From: CALLMM01 sp964429855
GTDB lineage: Bacteria; Armatimonadota; Chthonomonadetes; Chthonomonadales; CAJBBX01
DNA length: 64,000 nucleotides
Assembly: GCA_964429855.1 (NCBI GenBank)
Contig: CAYSDM010000002.1
Span: 129,507 to 193,506, forward strand
Direction: 5' to 3'
Under the pieces are notes generated by a model. That model was given only the letters and a program-made list of their open reading frames with translations, had not been told where the DNA came from and did not search any database. Of this stretch, positions 1 to 7,459 are shown piece by piece (the stretch's first letter is position 1; every line of letters starts with the position of its first letter). The translations under genes and the position numbers were made by a program.

Positions 1-668
1 GCCGTGTTGCGAAGCTGCCAGGATGCGGCATAGACGCGGTCGTTCACCCTGCCGCCGGGAGGTCGGAAAAAGGCGGGCATATAACCGACGGAGCGATAGA
101 CAGCCTCCGAGCCTCCCTGAACCTCCCGTATCGCTGCCTGTGGGGAGAGTTCTGTCAGATCCTGGTGGTTGTAGGTGTGATTGGCGATCTGATGCCCCTC
201 CAGCAGAATGCGCGCCGTCAGTTCGGGATACGCATCCACCTGCCTGCCGACCAGAAAGAAGGTGGCGCGAACATTGAGCTTTCGCAGCGTCTCCAGCAGG
301 CGCGGCGTCCATTCAGGTTTGGGACCGTCATCAAAGGTCAGGGCAACCACCTTCTGCGCAGGGTTTCCCCGCCAGAGCGCCTGCGCATAGAGTCCCTTCT
401 CCGCCGTCTCTTCCGCTCTCGCCAGTTCCTCCAGCCGTTTACGATCCGCAGCAGAGAGATTAAGTACGGCGCGTTTTCGCGCCGCCGCGCCGGTGGGGAT
501 GGGGATCGGCGCAAGACGCTGCGGAACCGGCTGTTGTCCTCGACTGATGGTGGAGGTCGGTTGCGCGTGGCGCGTACAGGTTGTCTCCGACAGCAGGAGT
601 ATCGCCGTCAACGCAAAGAGAGGTCGCTTCCAGGAGAAATGCCGCATGGGATGGATCAGGCGGTGCAT
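1..668 (-). CDS. Polysaccharide deacetylase (NodB family), C-terminus cut by window edge
   Basis: Predicted secreted carbohydrate deacetylase removing N- or O-acetyl groups from a polysaccharide such as peptidoglycan or chitin-like glycans. Visible NodB motifs: TFDDGP (metal-binding aspartates), HQIANHTYNH (the HxxxH-type metal site) and RPPGGR (motif 3). The N-terminus has a basic stretch followed by a hydrophobic segment (FALTAILLLS), so it is probably exported or a membrane anchor. The reading frame is open to the left edge, so the C-terminal motifs are not seen. It starts 8 nt after the aminotransferase stop, suggesting co-transcription. A 21-nt tandem duplication over the start gives two equivalent ATGs (668 and 647), neither with a good ribosome site. 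Family is certain; substrate is unknown. Confidence 0.9.
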   Translation of the reverse strand, partial: MHRLIHPMRHFSWKRPLFALTAILLLSETTCTRHAQPTSTISRGQQPVPQRLAPIPIPTGAAARKRAVLNLSAADRKRLEELARAEETAEKGLYAQALWRGNPAQKVVALTFDDGPKPEWTPRLLETLRKLNVRATFFLVGRQVDAYPELTARILLEGHQIANHTYNHQDLTELSPQAAIREVQGGSEAVYRSVGYMPAFFRPPGGRVNDRVYAASWQLRNT

Positions 669-685
669 GGGAAGGATCAGGCGGT
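644..685. repeat. 21-nt tandem duplication across an aminotransferase stop / deacetylase start junction
   Basis: Two adjacent 21-nt units (644-664 and 665-685) differ at one base. Each contains GGATCAGGCGGT and a CAT (ATG on the minus strand). The right unit carries the aminotransferase stop codon, and both units offer an ATG in frame with the deacetylase. Confidence 0.9.
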
Positions 686-1906
686 TGGAACCGGATTCCG
701 GCTCTTCAGCGCGGAGGCGATAGCCTGACTGATCGAGCCGATATTGCGCGTATTCATAGCCGCCACGCAGATACGCCCGCTCTCGACAATATAGAGACTG
801 TGTTCTGCGCGAAGATGGCGCACCACCTCCACGGACAGCCCCGAATAGGAGAACATGCCGCTCTGTCGGGCAATAAAGCCAAAGTCCTGCTCGACACCCG
901 CCTCTTTGAGCGCCTGCACGAAGAGCGAACGCATCGCGTGAATGCGTTCGCGCATCTCTCGAAGTTCCTCCTCCCACTCGACTCGCATCTGCGGGTCGGA
1001 GAGAACCAGCGCGACGATCTGCGCGCCATGAGATGGAGGACTGGAGTAGTTGGTGCGGATCACGCGCTTTACCTGACTCAGGACACGCTTCGATTCCTCG
1101 GCGTGCGAGGTCAGCAGGGTCAGCCCGCCGACCCGCTCGCGATAGAGCGAGAAGGTTTTGGAGAAGGAGTTGGCAATCAGGCACGGAATGCCCGCATTGG
1201 CAAAAGCGCGCACCCCGCAGGCGTCTTCCTCCAGCCCCTCTCCGAATCCCTGATAGGCAAAATCAATAAAGGGGATCAAGTCGGTAGATCGGAACAGGTT
1301 CACCAGCGCGTTCCACTGATCCCGGTTCAGGTCTACGCCCGTCGGATTGTGGCAGGAGCCATGCAGAAGCACGATGCTGTGCGAGGGCAGCCTCTGCAGC
1401 ATCTCGACCATCCTTTCGAAGTCTACGGAGTGCGTCCGCTCATCGTAGTAGGGATAGGAGTGCACCTGAAAACCGGCTGCCTCGAACAGGGCGCGGTGGT
1501 TCTCCCAACTCGGGCTGCTGATATATATCCCGGAACCGGGAAAGAATCGCTTCAGGAAGTCCGCCCCGATCTTCAACGCGCCGGTTCCCCCCAGCGCCTG
1601 CACCGTCACGGCGCGCCCTTCCGCCAGCATCGGAGAATCGCTTCCCAGCAGAAGCGTCTGTATCTGGCGATTGTAGGCGGCGACGCCGTCAATCGGCAGA
1701 TAGCTTTTGGAGTCCTCTCGCGCTCTCCAAATCTCCTCCGCCTTCTGCACCACCCTCAGGACAGGAACCTTGCCGTTCTCATTCTGATAGACTCCGACGC
1801 CCAGGTTCACCTTGTTCGGGTTGGGATCGGCGTTGAAGGCTTCGGTCAGCCCCAGGATCGGGTCCGGCGGAGCCAGCGCAATCGGTGCAAAAGGAGAGCC
1901 GGTCAT
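677..1906 (-). CDS. Aspartate/aromatic aminotransferase (class I, PLP-dependent)
   Basis: Class I aminotransferase of the AspC/TyrB branch, transferring the amino group of aspartate or aromatic amino acids to 2-oxoglutarate in the cytosol. The PLP lysine is at about residue 249 in NSFSKTFSLYRERVGG, close to the AspC signature. HNPTGVD and the early NLGVGVYQ segment are also typical of the branch. The chosen ATG (1906) has GGAGGAAT at proper spacing and gives about 410 residues, near the family norm. A longer in-frame start at 2005 would add 33 residues that do not look like the family. An extended -10 and an inverted repeat lie upstream. Aspartate versus aromatic preference cannot be decided by eye. 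Confidence 0.93.
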   Translation of the reverse strand: MTGSPFAPIALAPPDPILGLTEAFNADPNPNKVNLGVGVYQNENGKVPVLRVVQKAEEIWRAREDSKSYLPIDGVAAYNRQIQTLLLGSDSPMLAEGRAVTVQALGGTGALKIGADFLKRFFPGSGIYISSPSWENHRALFEAAGFQVHSYPYYDERTHSVDFERMVEMLQRLPSHSIVLLHGSCHNPTGVDLNRDQWNALVNLFRSTDLIPFIDFAYQGFGEGLEEDACGVRAFANAGIPCLIANSFSKTFSLYRERVGGLTLLTSHAEESKRVLSQVKRVIRTNYSSPPSHGAQIVALVLSDPQMRVEWEEELREMRERIHAMRSLFVQALKEAGVEQDFGFIARQSGMFSYSGLSVEVVRHLRAEHSLYIVESGRICVAAMNTRNIGSISQAIASALKSRNPVPTA

Positions 1907-1967
1907 AGGGTTATTCCTCCAGACGGGAAATCGGGATTCGAGCAGAAGGGGAGACAGGCAAGAGTTT

Positions 1968-1994
1968 CCATCCGCTTGGATGGTTATTATACCA
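1968..1994 (-). promoter_or_regulatory. Extended -10 promoter with an inverted repeat at the start of the transcript
   Basis: On the minus strand TGGTATAAT (1986-1994) is an extended -10 element for the aminotransferase gene. Immediately downstream is a perfect inverted repeat CCATCC-4 nt-GGATGG (1968-1983), placed where a repressor or a 5'-UTR hairpin would act. No convincing -35 was found. Confidence 0.5.
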
Positions 1995-2016
1995 CTGTCC
2001 GTCAAGACGCGGGGAG

Positions 2017-3282
2017 TTAAACCAACCGCCCGCGCAGCGCCTGAAGCTGCTGCAGATAGGCGCGCTCGCGCTCAGCGGCTTTGTAGTCCGCCTTCTGCGT
2101 ACCGTGCTCAATCCGCCATCGGTGAAACGCCAGTTCGCTGGCGATCTGATAGTAGAGGGTCTGCGTGCGCCATCTTCCGAACCCGCCACGCATCAGCGCC
2201 TGAAACGAATTTTGCAGGCGGCTGAGCACCCCGCTGATCTGAAGCACATCCGTCGGAGTCAGCAGACCGCTCTGCACCTCCGGTTGAAGGTGCTGCCGGA
2301 GAATGGCTCCCTCCTGCTTGAGCGAGTAGGCGACCACGCCCAGCACGATCAGGAACGCCGGAACCATGAAGAGGATATAGACAGCGATATAGAGCAGCCC
2401 GTGAATAGAGGCGGAGAGGTTCCACATACCGTGCAGGAACATCGCCATACCCAGCCCGATGACGGGAGCCAGAAACCGGATTGCCGGGTTTTTTGTCTGC
2501 CGCGACCAGCCCAGTCCGATACCGGTCATGCTGGTGAACAGCGGGTGGGCGAACGGACCGACGATGCCTCGCATAATAAAGGTGATGGTCAGGGCGACGG
2601 CTCCGCCCTCTCCCGCAATGGCGCGACCGTAGTAGAGGAAGTTTTCCACCATCGCAAAGCCAAGCGCGACCATGGTGGCATAGACAATGCCGTCCACAAT
2701 GCCGTCAAACTCATCTTTACGGGCAAAGTAGAAGATGAAGAGGATGAGAGCTTTAGAGCCTTCCTCAAAGATGGGAGCCGAGATAACCGCGCCGAGAACG
2801 GAGCCGAGTTCCGGTCCGAACAGGGAGGCGGCAATCGTGGCGTTGATGGTGTTGAACAGGAGGGAGACGAAGACCGACACGCTTCCTCCCCAGAAGAACG
2901 CAATCGCCAGCATCCAGGGCGGCTCCGCTTCGATACGATCCAGCCAGAGAGCCAGCATAATGTAGATCGGCACGGGCAGCAGCGCAACGATCATGCCGAC
3001 GATCAGACCGAGAAGCCCCGTCTCGCTGCCGATAATCGCCAGCACCAGCAGCAACAGAAACATCCCCGCCATCAACGCGCAGCCGCCTCCGACCCACCAG
3101 AATGCCTGATTGTAGCCGGAGGGTCGCGCCTGATAGGGAACAGGAGGATAGGCGGAGCCGGGCGGCGATCCAGAGGGAGAAGGAGGATAACCGCCGGGCG
3201 GATTCTGGTTTGCGGGCGGCGTGCCCTGCGAGGGCGGCGTGCCCTGCGAGGGCGAGTTGTTGGATGGATCGGTCACGGGCAT
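2017..3282 (-). CDS. PrsW family intramembrane metalloprotease
   Basis: Multi-pass membrane protein of the PrsW/CPBP-like protease superfamily; in Bacillus PrsW cleaves the anti-sigma factor RsiW. After a proline/glycine-rich cytoplasmic N-terminus (about residues 1-55) come roughly eight hydrophobic segments. Expected catalytic motifs are present: E173-E174-x-x-K177 (FEEGSK), E213-N214 (AMVEN), H246 (FAHPLF) and H284 (LHGMWN). The N-terminus contains an 18-nt tandem repeat coding SQGTPP twice. The ribosome site is weak (GAGG very close to the ATG). No anti-sigma factor lies beside it, so the target is unknown. Confidence 0.9.
   Translation of the reverse strand: MPVTDPSNNSPSQGTPPSQGTPPANQNPPGGYPPSPSGSPPGSAYPPVPYQARPSGYNQAFWWVGGGCALMAGMFLLLLVLAIIGSETGLLGLIVGMIVALLPVPIYIMLALWLDRIEAEPPWMLAIAFFWGGSVSVFVSLLFNTINATIAASLFGPELGSVLGAVISAPIFEEGSKALILFIFYFARKDEFDGIVDGIVYATMVALGFAMVENFLYYGRAIAGEGGAVALTITFIMRGIVGPFAHPLFTSMTGIGLGWSRQTKNPAIRFLAPVIGLGMAMFLHGMWNLSASIHGLLYIAVYILFMVPAFLIVLGVVAYSLKQEGAILRQHLQPEVQSGLLTPTDVLQISGVLSRLQNSFQALMRGGFGRWRTQTLYYQIASELAFHRWRIEHGTQKADYKAAERERAYLQQLQALRGRLV
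3214..3249. repeat. 18-nt tandem repeat (two copies) in the PrsW-like gene
   Basis: Two exact copies of an 18-nt unit (3214-3231 and 3232-3249) plus a partial third. They encode repeated SQGTPP in the Pro-rich cytoplasmic tail. Confidence 0.9.
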
Positions 3283-3337
3283 ACCTCAACGGGTGAAGCG
3301 ATGGGTGAATACATCCTCAATGTAATGTATGGTGAAG

Positions 3338-3368
3338 GCGAGCGCGGGCGGAAATCGTCCGCGCTCGC
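3338..3368. other. GC-rich hairpin between two minus-strand genes
   Basis: GCGAGCGCGG (3338-3347) pairs perfectly with CCGCGCTCGC (3359-3368) across an 11-nt loop. It lies just after the stop of the zinc-ribbon gene (3375) and before the PrsW-like gene. There is no U-tract, so it is a weak terminator or a processing/stability hairpin. Confidence 0.5.
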
Positions 3369-3374
3369 GCCGAC

Positions 3375-4382
3375 TTATCGTCCTCTTCCGCCCATAGGAG
3401 CGCCGGCCCCGCCGAGAGCCGATCCCAGCCCATCCAGCGCAATTTTCCACTTGCCGTTAACATTCTTCAACTTTGCGGAAGAGGTCTGCGTCTGCTCGCC
3501 GCTCTGCCTGCCCGACATCGCCGCCATCTGAGACGACATCTCATAAGTGACCGTTAACTCTACGGTGGCGGTATCGCCTTCGCGAGTCACCTTGCCCACC
3601 TTGAACTGCTTTACAGTGATCATATTGCCGACAAGCTGCATCGCCTGCGTGAACTGGCTCTCATTCAACTGCCCCTTCATACTATCCGGAACGTCGAGCA
3701 TCGCATAGACGCCCTTCCAGTCCTTCCTCTGGAAAGCCATCATAAACTGCTCCACCGCAGCCGCCGGCGCGCGCTGCTGCTGGTAGAACCAGAAGCCCGC
3801 CGCGCCGCCCACGAGCAGCAGCGCCAGCACCACCATGATGGCGACAGCGACTCCTCCGGATTTCTTCGGCGGAGCCTCCGAATAGGCGCCTCCCGGATAG
3901 CCTGCCCGGGCAGGCGGAACCGGGCCGGGTCCGGGACGCATGGTCGCCGGACCGGATGGCATCGGCGGCACGGTACCCGCTCCGGGAGGAGGAGGCGCGC
4001 CTGTAACCGGCGGCACGACAGGGCGAAGCGGAGGAACCGGCGCGCCAGCGCCGGAAGGCGTCCTTGCGCCGGAAGGCATTCCCATGGGCGATGCGGGACG
4101 CGGTCCCTGCGGGGTCGGCGGAGGAACCTCGACGACCTCGCCGGTCAGCGAGACCCGCACCTGTCCCCCGAGACCGGGCTGCGGCGGAGCGCCATAAGGA
4201 TTCGCGCCTGGAGGAGTGTTGTCAATGCCCGGAATGCCGACGTTCGCCTCCTGAATCTCCTCTTCTGAAAACGGCTTCTGTTCGGTCGTCGCGCCTGCTG
4301 CCGGGGTCATCGGCGCTTTGCATATCTGACAGGTATCTCGTCCATCCGGCACGCCGGACCCGCATCGTAAACACTGTTGCAT
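3375..4382 (-). CDS. Zinc-ribbon, single-TM protein with an NTF2-like/DUF4878-like tail
   Basis: Function unknown. The N-terminus MQQCLRCGSG...CQIC is a double CxxC zinc ribbon. A long Pro/Gly-rich linker (about residues 30-180) follows, then one transmembrane helix (VAVAIMVVLALLLVGGAAGF) and an extracytoplasmic tail of about 130 residues. The tail begins AAVEQFMMAFQRKDWKGVY, typical of small cone-shaped NTF2-like/DUF4878 domains. The ATG at 4382 follows GAAAGG; the longer frame back to 4466 overlaps the upstream gene. It lies directly after a second TM protein with a similar tail, so the two may act together at the membrane. Confidence 0.7.
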   Translation of the reverse strand: MQQCLRCGSGVPDGRDTCQICKAPMTPAAGATTEQKPFSEEEIQEANVGIPGIDNTPPGANPYGAPPQPGLGGQVRVSLTGEVVEVPPPTPQGPRPASPMGMPSGARTPSGAGAPVPPLRPVVPPVTGAPPPPGAGTVPPMPSGPATMRPGPGPVPPARAGYPGGAYSEAPPKKSGGVAVAIMVVLALLLVGGAAGFWFYQQQRAPAAAVEQFMMAFQRKDWKGVYAMLDVPDSMKGQLNESQFTQAMQLVGNMITVKQFKVGKVTREGDTATVELTVTYEMSSQMAAMSGRQSGEQTQTSSAKLKNVNGKWKIALDGLGSALGGAGAPMGGRGR

Positions 4383-4405
4383 CGTATATAAACCTTTCTG
4401 AGCGA

Positions 4406-4918
4406 TCAGCGCCGCGAAACCGCCTTCAACGACTCCAGTTTCGACTCCTCCAGCACAACCTTCCAACCGTCAGCTTCGCGCCGCAAAACGTACCGGTCTT
4501 TATACTCTTCGGTTCCCGCCTGAAGGAGCGACTCTTCGCCTGTTTTACGAACCACAATGCGCACCTCCCCCTCCCAGCGGTCCGGCGCGGACTTAAGGGT
4601 AACGATGTCGGTTCGCGCGACGCGCGCCGCCAGTCCATGCGCCAGAGGAAACTCCTTGTCATACGCCTGCTCGGTGGGATAGAACCGTTTTCGGGTGCTT
4701 TCCGCCAGCATCCGGTACTGCGTCTCATTGTTGCCGGAGTTCACCGATCCTAAAAAACGCCCCATCGCGTACTCCGGCGATCGCATATTGATAAAGAAGT
4801 ACCAGTAACCGGCTCCCAACAGAGCCGCGCCGAGAAGGATGAAGATGAGCGATTCGGAGATCAACGTGCCGATCCCTCTGCCCTCTTTCATACGCGGACG
4901 ACCTACCATTCGAGCCAT
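4406..4918 (-). CDS. Membrane-anchored protein with an NTF2-like tail
   Basis: Function unknown. Short basic N-terminus, one transmembrane segment (SLIFILLGAALLGAGYWYFF), then an extracytoplasmic domain starting SPEYAMGRFLGSVNSGN. Its pattern (helix, strand repeats, ending DGWKVVLEESKL) resembles the tail of the next gene downstream. The ATG at 4918 is chosen because GAGGAGGGG sits 4-9 nt upstream; an earlier ATG at 4945 lacks this. Probably an operon with the zinc-ribbon gene 23 nt downstream. Confidence 0.7.
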   Translation of the reverse strand: MARMVGRPRMKEGRGIGTLISESLIFILLGAALLGAGYWYFFINMRSPEYAMGRFLGSVNSGNNETQYRMLAESTRKRFYPTEQAYDKEFPLAHGLAARVARTDIVTLKSAPDRWEGEVRIVVRKTGEESLLQAGTEEYKDRYVLRREADGWKVVLEESKLESLKAVSRR

Positions 4919-4963
4919 CGTACCCCTCCTCCTCTTCGTCGGCAAAGCTGCCCGGCAGGTAAC

Positions 4964-4993
4964 TTGCAGGCGAAGAGATAACTATGCTAATAT
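4964..4993 (+). promoter_or_regulatory. Sigma-70 type promoter for the nucleoside hydrolase gene
   Basis: TTGCAG (4964-4969), an 18-nt spacer and TAATAT (4988-4993) with an extended TGC just before it. It points at the nucleoside hydrolase start about 55 nt downstream. Confidence 0.55.
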
Positions 4994-5046
4994 TAGACGC
5001 ACAGCGGCTTCTTCCTGCCGCCATTCTTGATCCCGGGGACGCCTCC

Positions 5047-6018
5047 ATGTCCACGATCCCATTCGCCGACCGTCAACCGGTTGTCCTGGATACCGATATC
5101 GGAACAGACATTGACGACGCCTACGCCCTGCTTCTGGCGGCGGTCTCGCCGGAGCTGCAACTGCTGGCCGTTCTCACAGTAAACCACAACGTGACGCTGC
5201 GCGCAAGGATCGCCCGCAAACTCCTGAACCTTCTGGGTCTTCCCCACATTCCGGTCATTCGCGGAATCGGTCCCTCCCTGACCCCGGGCGAGACTCGCGG
5301 CTGGGGCGGACATGAAGGTAAAGGCATCTCTCTGGATGATCTCTCCGACTCCGATCTCGGGGAAGACGCTCCCGGCTGGCTTGCCCATGCCGCGCAGAAC
5401 GCCTTCGACCGGGGAGAGCCGCTGACCCTGATCACCATCGGCGCGCTGACCAACGTCGCCGTCGCGCTGGAGCGAGACCCGGCGCGCATGTCAAAGATCG
5501 GGCGCATTGTCGCGATGGCTTCTAACTTCGAAGGCTATGGCGAGGAAAATGCGCGCGGCGAACATAATGTCGCCTGCGATCCCGTCGCGATGGAGCGGGT
5601 GCTTCAGTCCGGTATTCCCCTGACCCTCGTCGGATTGAACGTAACCAACCAGACCGTCATGCGCCGCGCACAGGTAGATGAGATCGCCGCGCAGAAAAGT
5701 CTACTGGCGGAATCCCTGACCGGAATGCACTACGAATGGTTTCGTTTCATTCAGCGAGATTATTCGCCGATGCATGACGGTCTCGCGGTCGCCTTCGCCT
5801 TTCGTCCCGATCTATTGGAGACCGTTCCCGTCGTTGCCCGGATAGACCATCCGGCAAAGGAGCCGGGAACCATCGTCTACAACCCGCCCCTGCCCGATCA
5901 GGTTACCTGTTGCCGTATTGCAACCGCAGTCAACGCGGATGCCTATCATATTCTACTAAGCGAACGAACAATTCAGGCTCTATCCGCTGCTACAAACCGC
6001 AGATCATCAGAAAAATGA
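5047..6018 (+). CDS. Nucleoside hydrolase (inosine/uridine-preferring family)
   Basis: Cytosolic N-ribohydrolase that would split ribonucleosides into base and ribose (nucleoside salvage). The calcium-binding signature DTDIGTDIDDA lies near residue 15, as in the IU-nucleoside hydrolase family (DTDxGxDD). The C-terminal half has the HDGLAVA motif, whose aspartate completes the metal site. Length of about 323 residues is normal. The start at 5047 places the signature at the usual distance; the ATG at 4984 would lie at or before the predicted transcription start. Base specificity is not readable. Confidence 0.92.
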   Translation: MSTIPFADRQPVVLDTDIGTDIDDAYALLLAAVSPELQLLAVLTVNHNVTLRARIARKLLNLLGLPHIPVIRGIGPSLTPGETRGWGGHEGKGISLDDLSDSDLGEDAPGWLAHAAQNAFDRGEPLTLITIGALTNVAVALERDPARMSKIGRIVAMASNFEGYGEENARGEHNVACDPVAMERVLQSGIPLTLVGLNVTNQTVMRRAQVDEIAAQKSLLAESLTGMHYEWFRFIQRDYSPMHDGLAVAFAFRPDLLETVPVVARIDHPAKEPGTIVYNPPLPDQVTCCRIATAVNADAYHILLSERTIQALSAATNRRSSEK

Positions 6019-6057
6019 ACCGGCGGAGCGACGGAGGAGCAAAGGAGAAACGCACCC

Positions 6058-6912
6058 ATGTATGTCGGCATTTTAACGGCTCCATTTCATGGAGAACCGC
6101 TGGAGCATGTCGCCGCATTCGCCGCTGAATACGGTTTTGGCGGTCTGGAGGTGGTCGCCGGTCCCGGCAGCAGTCATGTCAACCTGGATAACTTCACCCC
6201 GGAGGATGCCAGCCGTGTCCGCGATCTGATGGAGCGGCGCGCCCTCACGATCACTTCGCTGGCAGCCTACACGAACAATACCCATCCCGATCCGGACACG
6301 CGCAGGGCGAACAACGATGTTGTCCACCGGGCGATTGACGCGGCGGTGCTGCTGAACGTGGATGTCGTCTGCACGCTGGCGGGGCATCCCGTTCCCGGCA
6401 AAAGCAAGATGCAGACCATCGAGGAGGAGTGCACGCAGGTCTTTCCGCCGCTGCTGGAATATGCCGAGCGAAAGGGCGTGAAGATCGCTCTGGAGAACTG
6501 GTACGCGACCAATATCCAGCACCTGGGGCACTGGGACAGGCTGTTTCAGCTGGTGCCGCATGAGAACTTCGGCTTGAACTTCGATCCCTCACACCTGCTG
6601 TGGCAGGATATTGACTATATCAACGCGGTACACTACTTCGCGGATCGCATCTTCCACACCCACGCCAAAGATACCGAGGTGAAAGAGCATCGGAAAAGCT
6701 GGGTCGGTAATCAGGATGGCGGCGGATGGTGGCGCTACGTGATCCCCGGTATGGGCGCGGTGCGCTGGGGCGAGTATCTCTCCGCGCTCCGCTCCAACGG
6801 CTACAACGGCGTCCTCTCCATCGAGCATGAGGACGGCGCGGTGGGACGCGAAGAGGGCTTCCTGATGGGCAAGAAGTATCTGGAGCAGTACTTCATTCCC
6901 GGCGTTGTCTGA
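6058..6912 (+). CDS. Sugar phosphate isomerase/epimerase (xylose isomerase-like TIM barrel)
   Basis: AP-endonuclease-2-type TIM barrel, the fold of sugar-phosphate epimerases and inositol catabolism enzymes. Metal-site residues are recognisable in GVKIALENW (Glu), NFDPSHL (Asp/His), FHTHAKD (His) and LSIEHED (Glu). AAGGAG precedes the ATG. It follows the nucleoside hydrolase by 39 nt and is likely co-transcribed. A paralogue-like protein with the same WWRY-IPG motif lies at 62.8 kb. Substrate unknown. Confidence 0.88.
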   Translation: MYVGILTAPFHGEPLEHVAAFAAEYGFGGLEVVAGPGSSHVNLDNFTPEDASRVRDLMERRALTITSLAAYTNNTHPDPDTRRANNDVVHRAIDAAVLLNVDVVCTLAGHPVPGKSKMQTIEEECTQVFPPLLEYAERKGVKIALENWYATNIQHLGHWDRLFQLVPHENFGLNFDPSHLLWQDIDYINAVHYFADRIFHTHAKDTEVKEHRKSWVGNQDGGGWWRYVIPGMGAVRWGEYLSALRSNGYNGVLSIEHEDGAVGREEGFLMGKKYLEQYFIPGVV

Positions 6913-6930
6913 TATCCGATGTATTTCTGA

Positions 6931-6955
6931 CAGGGCAGGCGCAATGCCTGCCCTG
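6931..6955. terminator. Bidirectional hairpin terminator
   Basis: CAGGGCAGGC (6931-6940), 5-nt loop, GCCTGCCCTG (6946-6955): a perfect 10-bp stem between the convergent isomerase and DsrE-like genes. Confidence 0.7.
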
Positions 6956-7306
6956 TTATAACGTTATGACCTTCCCGGCTTCCGCCATTAGCCCGACAAT
7001 CTCCGCCATGGTGCCGATCTCTCCGACCGCTGTCTTCTCCACAAGTCCATAGTGATCCAGACAGGTGCGGCAGGCGACCAGACGCACGCCCAGCCCCTGT
7101 ATCAGCCGCAGCGCCGGAATCAGAGGCGAGTCGCCGCAGACAGCCTTCACCCCTTCGGTGTAGAAACAGATTGCCTGAAAGCTCTCTACCTGCGACTCGC
7201 AGGCGTGCAGAAAACGCTCCAGCATCTCCACCCCGAACGCCTCATCTGCCGGCGCCACTGCACCCATGCCATTGCGGGCAACCAGCAGGACGATTTTGCC
7301 CTCCAT
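6956..7306 (-). CDS. DsrE family protein, similar to the C-terminal domain of YedF
   Basis: Small cytosolic DsrE/DsrF-fold protein of 116 residues. The segment ACRTCLDHYGLVEKTAVGEIGTM matches the YedF C-terminal pattern (CxxCLD-Y-GL...VGEISNM), with a possible sulfur-carrying cysteine pair. YedF normally has an N-terminal SirA/TusA domain, which is absent here, so this is a free-standing DsrE-like unit. A role in sulfur or selenium transfer is only inferred. It is transcribed divergently from a prepilin-like gene. The ATG has GAGGAG upstream. Confidence 0.78.
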   Translation of the reverse strand: MEGKIVLLVARNGMGAVAPADEAFGVEMLERFLHACESQVESFQAICFYTEGVKAVCGDSPLIPALRLIQGLGVRLVACRTCLDHYGLVEKTAVGEIGTMAEIVGLMAEAGKVITL

Positions 7307-7329
7307 GAGAACACTCCTCTCCTGTCAGA

Positions 7330-7344
7330 ATGCGATCATCGCAT
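7330..7344. promoter_or_regulatory. 15-nt palindrome (operator-like) in a divergent promoter region
   Basis: ATGCGAT-C-ATCGCAT is a perfect inverted repeat with 7-nt arms. It lies 24 nt upstream of the DsrE-like start and 9 nt before the first unit of the Pho-box-like array. Confidence 0.45.
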
Positions 7345-7352
7345 CTGGTTTA

Positions 7353-7407
7353 TTAATAAAATCTTAACACTCGCTTAACCACCCTTTAACATCAAGCTGT
7401 ATATACT
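7353..7407 (+). promoter_or_regulatory. Pho-box-like array (4 units, 11-nt period) with -10 box
   Basis: TTAAT (7353), TTAAC (7364), TTAAC (7375) and TTAAC (7386) recur at exactly 11 nt. Three have a pyrimidine before TTAA, matching the cyanobacterial SphR repeat YTTAAYYW and the 11-nt register of PhoB/PhoP sites. The -10 box TATACT is at 7402-7407, 16 nt after the start of the last unit, and no independent -35 is visible, as in activator-dependent Pho promoters. The prepilin-like start is 53 nt further on. The spacing is seen directly; the regulator is inferred. Confidence 0.65.
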
Positions 7408-7459
7408 ATTTCATGATTTTGTATACCGAATACAAAAACCGCTATGAAAGGAGTACCCG

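Noticed and set aside
1986..2010. TTGACG near the aminotransferase -10 as a -35 box
   Set aside because: Only 8 nt separate it from TATAAT, too close for a -35; the extended -10 alone is reported.
581..2020. Long plus-strand open frame opposite the aminotransferase
   Set aside because: It is antisense to a gene with clear class I aminotransferase motifs; its translation is Arg/His/Gln-rich with no family resemblance, an effect of GC-rich codon usage.
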